Shown one piece after another: positions 25,513 through 34,504 of a stretch of DNA of 64,000 nt. Both the position numbers and the translations under genes were made by a program. A model generated the notes under the pieces. It did no database searches and was not told the origin of the DNA. It saw only the letters and a list, made by a program, of their open reading frames with translations. Position 1 is the first letter of the stretch; each line of letters opens with the position of its first letter. Source of the DNA: Cohnella nanjingensis (GTDB lineage Bacteria > Bacillota > Bacilli > Paenibacillales > Paenibacillaceae); contig NZ_JACJVP010000006.1 of the NCBI RefSeq assembly GCF_014212125.1, forward strand, positions 186,001 to 250,000. Direction: 5' to 3'.

Positions 25513-26988
25513 CTATTTCCTTATAAGCGACACACAGCACTCCACATGTGTCGTATGCGGAAACATATCCACCGGCTGCACCTCGATTGTCCGGTATCCT
25601 CCGTCCTCGAGTATACGTAGGTCACGAGCTAGGGTGGAGGGATTGCAGGAGACGTAGACGATGCGTTCCGGCTTGAGCTGGAGCATCGTCTCGAGCAGGG
25701 CCGGGTCGCAGCCCTTTCGCGGCGGGTCGACGACGATAACGTCGGGTGTCACGCCTTCGGCTTGCCAGCGCGGGAGGACGACTTCGGCTGCGCCGACGGC
25801 GAATTCGGCGTTGTGGATGTCGTTCAACAATGCGTTACGCTTCGCATCTTCGATGGCTTCTGGGACGATCTCGACGCCGTAGACGCGTCGGGAGTGCCGG
25901 GCGAGGAACAGCGTGATCGTGCCGATGCCGCAATAGGCGTCGACGACGGTCTCTTCGCCGGTGAGGGTGGCGTATTGGACGGCTGAACTGTACAGTCGCT
26001 CGGTCTGGATCGGATTCACTTGGAAAAAGGAGCGAGCCGAGATCGCGAACCGAATGTCGCCGATCTCGTCGTAGATAACATCGCTGCCCCACAGGACGCG
26101 GGTCTCCTCGCCGAAGACGAGGGACGAAGCGGCCGTGTTGACGTTCTGGCAGATGCTCTCGACGCCCGGTACCTGCTCGCGGATCAGGCCGACGAGTTCA
26201 TCCCGATGTGGCAGATCCCGGCCGTTTGTGATGAGGACGACCATCCGCTGGCCGGTCGCTTCGGCATGGCGGACGATGACATGGCGCAGCAGGCCGCGTC
26301 CCGTGGCACGGTCATAAGCGGAGTAGCCTAGCGACCGAGCGATCGCCTTGACGATGCGTACGGTGTCTTCGTTCTCCTGCTGCTGGATGAGGCAGGCTTC
26401 CATATCGACGATGTCGTGGCTGCCCTGCTCGTAGAAGCCGCCGACCAGCCCTCCCTCGCCCGTGCCGATCGGCACCTGGGCTTTGTTGCGGTAGCGCCAC
26501 GGCTCGTCCATCCCGATGATCGGATGGACGACGACGGGCGGCCGCCCGTCCGGCGCGCTATCGCCGCCGCCCGCCGCAGCGCCGCCGTCCAGCGGCGCCA
26601 CCGGCAGCTTGCCGATGCGCGCCAGATTGTCGGCGACGTGCTGCCGTTTCCACCGCAGCTGCGCCGCATAGTCCCAATGCTGCAGCTGGCAGCCGCCGCA
26701 TGCATCGAAGATCGGGCACGGCGCGCCGCGGCGGTCGGGACTCGCCTCGACCAGCGCCGTCATCCGCGCCCGGCCGAACGACTTGCCGACGCTGGCCACG
26801 TCGGCGCGCACCTTGTCGCCGGGCAGCGCCTGCGATACAAAAAGGGTATAGCCGTCTACCCGGCCTACCCCTTCGCCCTCATGCGTCAACCCGACGATGT
26901 CGGTGACGATCGATTGTCCCACGTCCACCGGCAGCCCGGTCGGACGAGATGGCGCCCTGCCGGCGCCGCCGCGCTTGTTGTGGCGCAT
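25513..26988 (-). CDS. rlmD: 23S rRNA (uracil-C5)-methyltransferase, RlmD/RlmCD family
   Basis: The protein methylates C5 of a uridine in 23S rRNA (U1939 in RlmD; also U747 in the Bacillus RlmCD enzyme) using SAM. The start at 26988 (MRHNKRGG) is behind CGGAG; an in-frame ATG 33 bases farther up has no ribosome site. Order: basic N-terminus, TRAM domain (GLTHEGEGVGRVDGY), the iron-sulfur Cys cluster with CPIFDACGGCQ, SAM motif DAYCGIGTITLFLA, DPPRKG, and the catalytic Cys in VSCNPSTLARDL. Length (491) is slightly above the usual ~460; a Gly/Ala/Asp-rich insert after KLPVAPLDG explains this. Tandem repeats lie immediately upstream. Confidence 0.92.
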   Translation of the reverse strand: MRHNKRGGAGRAPSRPTGLPVDVGQSIVTDIVGLTHEGEGVGRVDGYTLFVSQALPGDKVRADVASVGKSFGRARMTALVEASPDRRGAPCPIFDACGGCQLQHWDYAAQLRWKRQHVADNLARIGKLPVAPLDGGAAAGGGDSAPDGRPPVVVHPIIGMDEPWRYRNKAQVPIGTGEGGLVGGFYEQGSHDIVDMEACLIQQQENEDTVRIVKAIARSLGYSAYDRATGRGLLRHVIVRHAEATGQRMVVLITNGRDLPHRDELVGLIREQVPGVESICQNVNTAASSLVFGEETRVLWGSDVIYDEIGDIRFAISARSFFQVNPIQTERLYSSAVQYATLTGEETVVDAYCGIGTITLFLARHSRRVYGVEIVPEAIEDAKRNALLNDIHNAEFAVGAAEVVLPRWQAEGVTPDVIVVDPPRKGCDPALLETMLQLKPERIVYVSCNPSTLARDLRILEDGGYRTIEVQPVDMFPHTTHVECCVSLIRK

Positions 26989-27020
26989 ATCTTTACAACT
27001 CCGTTCATTCACTCGATGCA

Positions 27021-27219
27021 CGCTGGATGCCGTCTCGGTTTTGTCGCGCTTTTTCCTCTACGTTGGATGCCGTCTCGGTTTTGTCACGCTTTTTCCTCAA
27101 CGTTGGATGCCGTCTCGGTTTTGTCGCGCTTTTCCTCTACGTTGGATGCCGTCTCGGTTTTGTCGCGCTTCTTCCTCAACGCTGGATACCGTCTCGGTTT
27201 TGTCGCGCTTCTTCCTCTC
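27021..27219. repeat. Five tandem copies of a 40-bp repeat
   Basis: Units begin at 27021, 27061, 27101, 27140 and 27180 (40, 40, 39, 40, 40 bases). Each contains GGATGCCGTCTCGGTTTTGT with few changes, ending in a CTTTTTCCTC-type tract. The array lies 33 bases upstream of the rlmD start, so it falls in the leader or promoter region. An apparent reading frame through it is unlikely to be a gene. Confidence 0.9.
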
Positions 27220-27243
27220 GCGAGCCTTCCCCGTTCCACAAAA

Positions 27244-27428
27244 AGTTGCATTTGTACATCTAATTTCCTTATCTAGCTCTCAAAATATCCAATAAGTTGC
27301 ATTCGTACATCTAATTCCGCGTTAATTCATGCCAATGGTGGAAATCGGTCAAATTAGTTGTACGTTTACAACTAATTCACGTAAATCGCCGATTTCATCC
27401 CTAAATAGATGTACTTTTGCAACTAATT
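27244..27428. repeat. Palindromic repeat family, cluster A (four elements)
   Basis: Four elements of about 24 bases: 27244-27265, 27293-27316, 27352-27377 and 27405-27428. The third is a perfect inverted repeat, AATTAGTTGTA-CGTT-TACAACTAATT. The others vary around AGTTGCATTTGTACATCT. The same family recurs at 34057-34243. No gene lies in 27230-27480. Confidence 0.8.
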
Positions 27429-27488
27429 ACGTTCTGCCGACGAGGAGGAACGTGGTTCGGGTACCCTGATCATGTATAAACTACCATC

Positions 27489-27760
27489 CTACCGACGGCA
27501 ACTCGCCCCCCGAACACGTCCATACTCTTGTTCACGCCCTCGTCAGCATCATCGACGCTCCTACCCGATGGTAGCTCGACCCCCCGAACTCGTCCAAACT
27601 CATGTTCACGTCCTCGTTCGCATCATAGATGCTCCTACCGATGGTAGCTCGACTCTCCGAACTCGCCCACGATCATGCTGGTTGGCTTCGTTAGCATTAT
27701 CCACGACCTTACCGATGATAGCTCGACTCCCCGAACTCGTCCACGATGATGTTGATGTGC
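27489..27760. repeat. Degenerate ~73-bp tandem repeat derived from the dagK 3' end
   Basis: Units start at 27489, 27561, 27634 and 27709 (periods 72, 73, 75). The last unit begins in the dagK stop codon and runs into the dagK coding end; the three others lie downstream of the gene. Shared core: ACCGATGGTAGCTCGAC followed by CCGAACTCGTCCA. The minus-strand reading encodes the dagK ending DEFGESSYHR or variants of it in each unit. Confidence 0.8.
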
Positions 27761-28629
27761 CCTTGCAGAATCGAGAACGAGCCCGCCATATCGCCGCCGT
27801 ACTCGCCGTCCAGATTGAGCTGGACGCCGTCGTCGGTGAGCACCTCCAGCTTGCTCGTCTGGAACAGCGTGATATGCGAGTCGTTCACGTGCTCCCCGCG
27901 CATCGCGAGCGTCGCGATCCGGATGAACTCGGCCAGATTGCACTTGCGCATGAGCAGCACGTCGAACAGGCCGTCGCCCGTCGAGGCGTTCGGCGCCAGC
28001 TTCTCGAAGCCGGCGACCGAGTTGCTGTTCGCCACGAGGAACAGCATGTATTCGTCGTTGAATTCGCCTACCCCTTCGGCGACGATGCGCATGTTGAAGG
28101 AGCGCAGGCTGACGATCTTCTCGAAACCTCTAATATAATAGGCCAGATGTCCGATCATCGTCTTCAGCTTGCTCGGCACCTCGTACGAGAGCTGGGTGAG
28201 CGAGCCGCCGCCGGCGATGTTGATGAAGTACTTGCCGTCCGCCCGGCCGATATCCACCGGCCGCGTGTACCGCTTCACGATCAGGTCGCACGCCTGATCC
28301 CAGCGCTTCGGGATGCCATGCGCGCGGGCAAAGTCGTTGGTCGTCCCGAGCGGCAGGATGCCGAGCGCGGGCCGCCGGTCGTGCCTCGCGATGCCGTTCA
28401 CCACTTCGTTCAGCGTGCCGTCGCCGCCGGCTGCGATGACGAGATCGAACCCGCGCTCCACCGCCTCGGATGCCGCTTGGACCGCGTCGCCCTCCCGCTC
28501 CGTAGCATGGCAGGACGTCTCGATGCCGCCCCGCTCCAGCTTCTGCAGGATGGCCGGCAGCCGCCTGCGCACTTCCTCCCGTCCGGATGTCGGATTATAT
28601 ATTAATCTCGCTCGAATCAGATTGTCCAA
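27709..28629 (-). CDS. dagK: Diacylglycerol kinase / lipid kinase (DagK, YegS/BmrU family)
   Basis: Protein of 306 residues with NPTSGR, GGDGTLNEVVNG and GILPLGTTNDFAR, the nucleotide-binding signature of soluble lipid kinases, and the C-terminal beta-sandwich with DGEYGG. DagK phosphorylates diacylglycerol released during lipoteichoic acid synthesis, recycling it to phosphatidic acid. The start is TTG behind AGGGGATCAAG. It follows the chelatase-like gene by 12 bases and is probably cotranscribed with it. Its last codons form part of a tandem repeat that continues beyond the stop. Confidence 0.88.
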   Translation of the reverse strand: MDNLIRARLIYNPTSGREEVRRRLPAILQKLERGGIETSCHATEREGDAVQAASEAVERGFDLVIAAGGDGTLNEVVNGIARHDRRPALGILPLGTTNDFARAHGIPKRWDQACDLIVKRYTRPVDIGRADGKYFINIAGGGSLTQLSYEVPSKLKTMIGHLAYYIRGFEKIVSLRSFNMRIVAEGVGEFNDEYMLFLVANSNSVAGFEKLAPNASTGDGLFDVLLMRKCNLAEFIRIATLAMRGEHVNDSHITLFQTSKLEVLTDDGVQLNLDGEYGGDMAGSFSILQGHINIIVDEFGESSYHR

Positions 28630-28641
28630 CTTGATCCCCTC

Positions 28642-29511
28642 TTATCTACTATCTCCTGCTGCCCTCTTGATGTCGGCCAGTCCTTCGGACGCGCGGCGCA
28701 CGATCCAGTCGCCGATCCTCGCATGCGGGAGCAGCGCTCCCTCCGCATAGACGCAGTCCAGCCCGGCCAGCCGCCTCGGGATGGCCTCGGACGTGAAGTA
28801 CCCTTCGCTCAGAAAAACAGGCACCGCGATCACCCGCGCCCCCGGCCGTCGCGCACGAAGCAGGCCGACGCGCGCCGCCACCTCGTCCGGGCGCAGCATC
28901 GCCGTCTCTGCATCCCCATAGCCGCCGCGCGACATCAGCTCCGACACGAGGCTCTCCAGCTCCGCGCGCCAAGCCTCGTGGAACCACGGCTCGTCGCTGC
29001 CATGACCGATCAGCAGCAGCGCATCCGCGATCCCCGGATCGCCAGCTCCCCCGCCGCCCTCAGCCTCCGAGGCATCCGCTCTCTCTACCCCCGCGAGCTT
29101 GTCGAGCAGCGCGTCCGCGATCTCCGGATCGCCGCCGATCGGCCTGCCGTACGAGAGGCGCGCGCGTACCGCGATCCGCTCCAGATCGGTCTCGCGGCGC
29201 GGCGTCTCGTAGGCGCCCAGCGCCCAGCCGATCTCGTCGACGTGCGTGCTGCCGCTGGAGACGAACAGCGGCACGGCGACGATATCCGTCACGCCTAGCG
29301 CCTCCAGCGCGTTCACGCCGTCCTGGATGAGACGTCCTTCTACCAGTTCCAGATAGGCGGCCACGACCGGCACCGGCTCCGTCAGCCCGAGACCCGCTAG
29401 ACTCGCAGGTTCGTTTAAGCGCTCTCGCGTGGCATCCACCGTCCGGTCGACCCGCGCGACCCAATCCGGCTCCCGCGAACCGTGGCCGATGACCATTATG
29501 CCGGGCTTCAT
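28642..29511 (-). CDS. CbiX/SirB-type sirohydrochlorin chelatase
   Basis: The 289-residue protein has two tandem CbiX-fold halves, each opening with an IGHGS motif: VIGHGSREP (His10) and LLIGHGSDEP (about residue 170). The second part also has VPVFLSEGYFTSEAIP. These enzymes insert Fe2+ or Co2+ into sirohydrochlorin for siroheme or cobalamin. A Gly/Glu-rich linker joins the halves. The start ATG follows GAAGGAGG. No siroheme or cobalamin gene lies nearby, so the metal and tetrapyrrole are not settled; a related metal-handling role is possible. Confidence 0.8.
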   Translation of the reverse strand: MKPGIMVIGHGSREPDWVARVDRTVDATRERLNEPASLAGLGLTEPVPVVAAYLELVEGRLIQDGVNALEALGVTDIVAVPLFVSSGSTHVDEIGWALGAYETPRRETDLERIAVRARLSYGRPIGGDPEIADALLDKLAGVERADASEAEGGGGAGDPGIADALLLIGHGSDEPWFHEAWRAELESLVSELMSRGGYGDAETAMLRPDEVAARVGLLRARRPGARVIAVPVFLSEGYFTSEAIPRRLAGLDCVYAEGALLPHARIGDWIVRRASEGLADIKRAAGDSR

Positions 29512-29738
29512 GATGGGCGCCTCCTTGCTTCTTGCCTTGCCATAGCACGAGATGAATGTATGTACCGTACGCCTACTGCTTCACTATCCATGCTAGCGAA
29601 TCGTCATCGCAATGTCAACGAGACCGCCCCGCGCCGCCGCTCCCCGAAGCCCCTTGTTCGCAGCTTTGTCAAGACTTCTCGCGACAGGGGGCAAGCGCCC
29701 GATTTCCGGCCCTCCCCTCCTCCCCGATCACGTCAGAA

Positions 29739-29765
29739 ACCGCCAAGCGCATCTCGCTTGGCGGT
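29739..29765 (-). terminator. Stem-loop after the Lpl-type binding-protein gene
   Basis: ACCGCCAAGCG (29739-29749) pairs with CGCTTGGCGGT (29755-29765), an 11-pair stem with a 5-base loop. On the minus strand it is followed by only a short TTTCTG, so it is a stable but weak-tailed terminator. The rest of 29512-29800 shows no gene. Confidence 0.6.
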
Positions 29766-29800
29766 CTCTCATCTTCTCTATTTCTCATGCATTCCCGGAT

Positions 29801-31402
29801 TTATTTGCCCAAGAACGCGTTCAACTGCTTCTGCTTCTCGGCGATGACGTCGTCGAGACCGTTGGCCTTCAGCTTCTTGTAGTATTCGTCCGCCTTGGAC
29901 GGATCGATGGAGCCCGTGTCGAGACCCGGATCGTACTGCTTGCGGATGTTGTTCTCGACGGACACTTGCGATTTAACCGGCTCCGTGTTGAACGTGAAGC
30001 CCAGCGCCGGGGAGTTGTGCGCGTCCGTGTTGAACGCCTTGAACTGCTCCCATTTGTCCGGCGCTTCCGTGTTCCAGACGTAGTTCAAGAACTGGCTGCC
30101 GAGCATCCAAGCCGCGCCGATGCTGTAGTTGCCGGTGTTGGCGGTCGGGGTGATGATCTCGCCTTCGCGGGTATAGTGATCGCCTTCGATCCCGAAGTTG
30201 ATCAGGTTGTTCAGCTGCTTGTCGGAGTGCAGCAGGTTGATGAACATCATCGCGCGCTCCGGATCGCCGGACGTCGAGGAGATGCCCAGCATCGAGCCGG
30301 CCGTGTCGCTCGTCGCGACCGTACGGGCGGTCATGGCGACTTGGCCCAGCTTGCCGGCCAGACCCGTCGCGTTCGCGAGCTCGGCGTCTTTACCCGGCTT
30401 CAGCGGAGACGGCACCATGAAGACATTGCCTTTCTTCAGCGCGTCGTTCACGCCCAGCTGCGTCGTAGCGGCATCCTTATTAATGTAGCCTTTTTTGAAA
30501 AAGTCGCGGGTGATATTCAGCGTTTCCTTGTAGCGCGGTTGGTCGTAACGGGCTTTGACCGTCGAGTCTTCGCCGTCCTTCATGATGACGCCGTCGATCG
30601 TGCTGTCGCCCAGGTAGTCGTACTTGGCGAAGTAGTGCGCGTTGAAGTTCTCGCCGTCACGCATGAAGATCGGGATCATGTCCGGCTTCTTCGCCTTGAC
30701 TTCGGCCAGGATCGGCTCGAGGTCGGCGATCGACTTCACGGCTTTGATCCGGTCGGTCAGACCGAGCTCGTCGGCGATGTCCGTACGGTAGATGATACCG
30801 CCTTGCTCGGCCAGCTCTTTGTTCGCGGGTACGCCGTAGTTGAAGCCGTCGATCTTGGCGCCCTTCAGGAACGCTTCGGGCAGCGTGGACAGAATATCCT
30901 GGCCGTATTTCTCCAGCAGGTTGCCGTATTTGCCGCTCGGATCGTTCAGCTTCAGGAAGGCGCCCTTGGCGACGTTCGCCGAGTGGCCGTTCCATGACGC
31001 CGTGAAGATGATATCCATCGGATCGCGGGAAGCGATCGCGAGGTTCATCTTGTTGTCCCATTGGCCCCAGTCGATGAAGTTGATGTCGAGCGTGGCGTTG
31101 ATCTTCTCCTTCAGGAGCTTATTGATCTCCGTCTCGACCTTCACTTCGTCCTTCGGCGGCGTGCCCGGCAGGAAAAGCGTAAGCTTGTAGTCCTTGAGAT
31201 CCGACGCGGAGGAAGAGGGCGATGCCGATTCGGATGCGCTGCTGGATGGCGACGCGGATGCCGACTCGCTGGCAGAGGGCGAAGCGGATGCCGACGGCGA
31301 TGCGTTGCCGCCGTTGTTGTTGTTGCCGCCGCAGCCGGCGAGTACGGTGGCCAGCGCCGCCAGGGCTAGCGCGGACTTGCCGAATTTGCTCTTGCTGAGC
31401 AT
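29801..31402 (-). CDS. Sugar-binding lipoprotein of an Lpl-type ABC importer
   Basis: The 533-residue family 1 solute-binding protein has a lipoprotein signal with lipobox VLAGC and a poly-Asn/Gly stretch, then a long Ser/Ala/Pro linker (about residues 33-66). The mature domain is of the LplA type (FLPGTPPKDEVKVETEINKL, DIIFTASWNG). It captures an oligosaccharide for the two permeases encoded upstream. The start follows GGGAGGCAACACCC. Its position after the permeases, rather than before, is unusual but also seen in locus 1. Specificity unknown; no hydrolase is in this operon. Confidence 0.88.
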   Translation of the reverse strand: MLSKSKFGKSALALAALATVLAGCGGNNNNGGNASPSASASPSASESASASPSSSASESASPSSSASDLKDYKLTLFLPGTPPKDEVKVETEINKLLKEKINATLDINFIDWGQWDNKMNLAIASRDPMDIIFTASWNGHSANVAKGAFLKLNDPSGKYGNLLEKYGQDILSTLPEAFLKGAKIDGFNYGVPANKELAEQGGIIYRTDIADELGLTDRIKAVKSIADLEPILAEVKAKKPDMIPIFMRDGENFNAHYFAKYDYLGDSTIDGVIMKDGEDSTVKARYDQPRYKETLNITRDFFKKGYINKDAATTQLGVNDALKKGNVFMVPSPLKPGKDAELANATGLAGKLGQVAMTARTVATSDTAGSMLGISSTSGDPERAMMFINLLHSDKQLNNLINFGIEGDHYTREGEIITPTANTGNYSIGAAWMLGSQFLNYVWNTEAPDKWEQFKAFNTDAHNSPALGFTFNTEPVKSQVSVENNIRKQYDPGLDTGSIDPSKADEYYKKLKANGLDDVIAEKQKQLNAFLGK

Positions 31403-31517
31403 GGGTGTTGCCTCCCTTTTCTGAGGTAAAAGTCATATATGCTCGAACCGGCCGGTAACCGGTAGAAGCCTAGCTCATCGCGGGCGGCTGAAGCCGGATG
31501 CCCCGCATTCGGTCCGA

Positions 31518-32456
31518 TCAGCCCTTGACGGCGCCGACGGTCAAGCCTTGGATGAAGTACCGCTGGAAGAACGGGTAGATGAAGATGATCGGCCCGATCC
31601 CGACGACGGCCATCGCCATCCGCGCGGTCTCGCTCGGCATCTGGAAGTTCGGATTCGCCTGCATGATCGCCGAGTAGGCCTGCGAGTTGGAACTGAGATA
31701 CGCGATGTCGAGCAGCGTCTTGTACATCCGGAACTGGATGCTCATCGGACCGTCCGGCGAGATGAACAGCAGGCTCAGGAACCAGTCGTTCCAGTAGTTC
31801 AGCGTGCTGAGCAGGCCGACGGAGGCGAGCACCGGGAGCGACAGCGGCAGCACGATCTGGAAGAACGTCCGCAGCTCGCCGGCGCCGTCGATCTTGGCCG
31901 ACTCCATCAGGGCCGGCGGGATCGAGTTCGAGAAGAACGTGCGGATCAGGATGACGAAGAAGCCTTGGACGAACAGCGGCAGCATCAGGACGAGCAGCGT
32001 ATTCTGCAGGTGAAGCCCTTGCTTGTAGACCAAGTAGAACGGAACGAGTCCGCTGTTGAACAGGATCGTGAAGAAGATAATGAACGAGAACACGTTGCGG
32101 TGCTTGAAGTCTCTGCGCGAGATCGGGTAGGCGTACAGCGTCATGATCGTCAGCGACACGATGGTGCCGATGACGGTGACGAAGATCGAGACGCCGTAGG
32201 ACTCGACGATCGGCTTCCAGTCGGAGAGCAGGAAGTCGTAGGCGCCGAGGCTGAACTTCTCCGGCCAGAGCTTGTAGCCGTTGAGCGAGACGGCTCGCTC
32301 GTCGGAGAACGAGACGGCCACGACCAAGATCAGCGGCAGGACGCACAGAATGCTATACACCCAGAAGAAAACGTTGATCGCCGTATTGGCGCCGCTCGAG
32401 ATCTCGTTGGCGGCGAAGCGTTTCTTTTTGACGGCTGGTGCGGTTGCGGTAGTCAT
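31518..32456 (-). CDS. ABC sugar permease, LplC/YtcP type
   Basis: Permease of 312 residues with six helices. The EAA loop reads MESAKIDGAGELRTFFQIVL, and the C-terminus QRYFIQGLTVGAVKG is typical. The start follows GAAGGAGGATCTCCC. It lies 26 bases after the LplB-type partner and 115 bases before the binding-protein gene, forming a three-gene importer that lacks its own ATPase. Confidence 0.9.
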   Translation of the reverse strand: MTTATAPAVKKKRFAANEISSGANTAINVFFWVYSILCVLPLILVVAVSFSDERAVSLNGYKLWPEKFSLGAYDFLLSDWKPIVESYGVSIFVTVIGTIVSLTIMTLYAYPISRRDFKHRNVFSFIIFFTILFNSGLVPFYLVYKQGLHLQNTLLVLMLPLFVQGFFVILIRTFFSNSIPPALMESAKIDGAGELRTFFQIVLPLSLPVLASVGLLSTLNYWNDWFLSLLFISPDGPMSIQFRMYKTLLDIAYLSSNSQAYSAIMQANPNFQMPSETARMAMAVVGIGPIIFIYPFFQRYFIQGLTVGAVKG

Positions 32457-32482
32457 GGGAGATCCTCCTTCGGGATGTCGGT

Positions 32483-33475
32483 TTAGAACAGGGCGTCGTC
32501 TCGGCTGATGCGGCGGACGATGAGGTTCGCGGTGAGCACCAGGATGAATCCGATGACGGCTTGGTACAGCCCTGCTGCCGAGGACATTCCGATATCGCCC
32601 GTGACCATGAAGCCTTGGTAGACATACGTATCAATGACTAGCGTCGTATCGTACAGCGCGCCCGCGTTGCGGGTCACCTGGAAGAACAAGCCGAAGTCCG
32701 CGTAGAAAATCCGGCCGATCTGCAGCAGCGTCATGATGATGAGGACGGGACGGATGAGCGGGATCGTGATGCTCCACACTTGCTTCCACTTGGTGGCGCC
32801 GTCCATATGCGCCGCTTCGTAATATTCGTTGTCGATGCCGATGATCGCCGCGAGATAGATGACGGCGTAGTAGCCGATGCCCTTCCACGTGTTCACGAGC
32901 GGCAGGATGATCGGCCACCACTTCGGATCCGAGAACCAGTCGATCGGCTGCGCGCCGAACCAGGGTAGGATGAACTTGTTCAAGATCCCGATGTCCGGAT
33001 TTAGGAACGCGTACACGAGGTACGAGAGGATGATCATCGACAGGAAGTACGGCAGGAACATGAGCGTCTGATGCAGCTTGGCGAGCCGGCGGTTGCGCAT
33101 GGCGTTGAACATGAGCGCGAAGGCGACGCCGACGATCAGGTTCAGGACGATGAATACGGCGTTGTACAAGATGGTGTTGCGCGTGATGTTCCAAGCGTCG
33201 CTGCTGGTGAACATGTACTTGAAGTTGTCCCAGCCCACCCAGGGGCTGTCCATGAAGTTCTGGAAGAAGCTCGGCGAGGCATACGTCATGTTCTTGAACG
33301 CGATGAGGCTGCCCACCATCGGGATGTAGTTATTGACGATCAGTACGACGAGCGCCGGCGCCATCATGAGGTAGAAGATCCCGTACTTCTGCCAGTAGCT
33401 CTGATTCAGCGTTTTCGTCTTCTTGCGCGAGTTCGGTCGTTCCACCGCCGCTTGCGTGGCTTGTTCCATCTCCAT
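32483..33475 (-). CDS. ABC sugar permease, LplB/YteP type
   Basis: Permease of 330 residues with a charged cytoplasmic N-terminus and six helices; it shows PMVGSLIAFKNM, the EAA loop YEAAHMDGATKWKQV and the ending NLIVRRISRDDALF. The ATG at 33475 lies behind AAAGGATTGTG and is preferred over the adjacent GTG. It is the first gene of the transporter operon, about 1 kb downstream of the response-regulator gene of the same strand. A 10-base palindrome CACAATTGTG (33570-33579) lies 95 bases upstream and may be an operator. Confidence 0.88.
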   Translation of the reverse strand: MEMEQATQAAVERPNSRKKTKTLNQSYWQKYGIFYLMMAPALVVLIVNNYIPMVGSLIAFKNMTYASPSFFQNFMDSPWVGWDNFKYMFTSSDAWNITRNTILYNAVFIVLNLIVGVAFALMFNAMRNRRLAKLHQTLMFLPYFLSMIILSYLVYAFLNPDIGILNKFILPWFGAQPIDWFSDPKWWPIILPLVNTWKGIGYYAVIYLAAIIGIDNEYYEAAHMDGATKWKQVWSITIPLIRPVLIIMTLLQIGRIFYADFGLFFQVTRNAGALYDTTLVIDTYVYQGFMVTGDIGMSSAAGLYQAVIGFILVLTANLIVRRISRDDALF

Positions 33476-34056
33476 CACAATCCTTTGTCTTTATCTCTAA
33501 GATCCGGGTGTGATGTCATTGTACAGGGAGACGACGAGGCCCATCTATCTACTGGGGTGACTCACATAGCACAATTGTGACATTGCGGCGCTTCGGTTCC
33601 GACCGCGCGGTCGAGATCGGGAATAGGCGCTCGCTTCGACGGCCAGCCGCGGCTTTCAAACGTTTTCTCTTTCCGGCAAAAAAAGGACGGCCAAGCCGTC
33701 CCCCACTTCATCTTCATCGCGCGCGTATAGCCGTCCGCAACCTCTATGCGATCGATACTTCTCTTTTAACCACTTCATCGTCATCGTGCGCGCGTATAGC
33801 CTTCTTCGGTTGCTCTCTGGCTCTCCGGCTATCCGATACTTAGGTTCACCGGCACTCAGGTTCTTCGACACTTTGTATCTCCAACACTCAGTTTCTCCGA
33901 CACTCAGTTTCTCCGGTTCTCCGACTATCCGGCTTTGCGGCTCTCTAGCTTTCCGGCACTCTAACTCTCCAGCTCTCCGGCACTCAGGTTCTTCGGCTAT
34001 CCGGTTTTGCAGCTTTGCGGCACTCCAGCTCTCCGACTCCCTGCCTCTCCGGCTTG
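33476..34056. other. Intergenic region with low-complexity CTCCGG-rich repeats
   Basis: The first ~330 bases hold the transporter promoter region with the palindrome CACAATTGTG (33570-33579). From about 33805 to 34056 the sequence is a degenerate run of short units such as CTCCGGCACTC and TTCTCCGAC, without a fixed period. No gene is supported. Confidence 0.5.
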
Positions 34057-34243
34057 ATTAGTTGTATTTGTGCAACTTATTTCGACGTTTTAGCCCCAAT
34101 ACGAGGAATAAGTTGCATTTGTACATCTTATTTGGGGCGATTCCTCCGAATTGCGGCTTTTCCTCCGAATAAGTTGTACGTTTGCAACTTATCTGCGCAT
34201 TGACCGGCTTTTGCCCCGAATATGTTGTACTTTTACAACTTAT
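34057..34243. repeat. Palindromic repeat family, cluster B (four elements)
   Basis: Elements at 34057-34080, 34107-34132, 34168-34192 and 34219-34243. They share AAGTTG(T/C)A, a 4-base centre such as CTTT or CGTT, and (T/G)CAACTTAT. Each can form a hairpin of 9-11 pairs. The same family forms cluster A at 27244-27428. The rest of 34244-34504 is GC-rich and shows short direct repeats of CCGCCAGGAGCCTGCCGCA but no gene. Confidence 0.8.
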
Positions 34244-34504
34244 CGGAGTTGGCGAGCGACGAAGACTCCGCCAATCAGCCGCATGACCGCCGTCTCCAAC
34301 ACTTTCTCTTCTTCCACGTCACTCTGCCGCTAGCTATCCCACCGCCAGCCGCACTCGCGTGCACTCCCGCCGACCGCCGCCAGGAGCCTGCCGCACTCGC
34401 GCACACTCCCGCCGCCCGCCGCCAGGAGCCTGCCGCACTCTCACGGTCCCGCCGCACTCGCATACTACTCATCTTGCCTATGCCATCCCCCGCTTCACGT
34501 GCGC

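Noticed and set aside
27021..27219. Tandem repeats as a CRISPR array.
   Set aside because: Units abut directly with no unique spacers, and no cas genes are present.
26897..27295. A small protein encoded across the 40-bp repeats.
   Set aside because: The frame exists in several registers because of the repeats, and there is no ribosome site.
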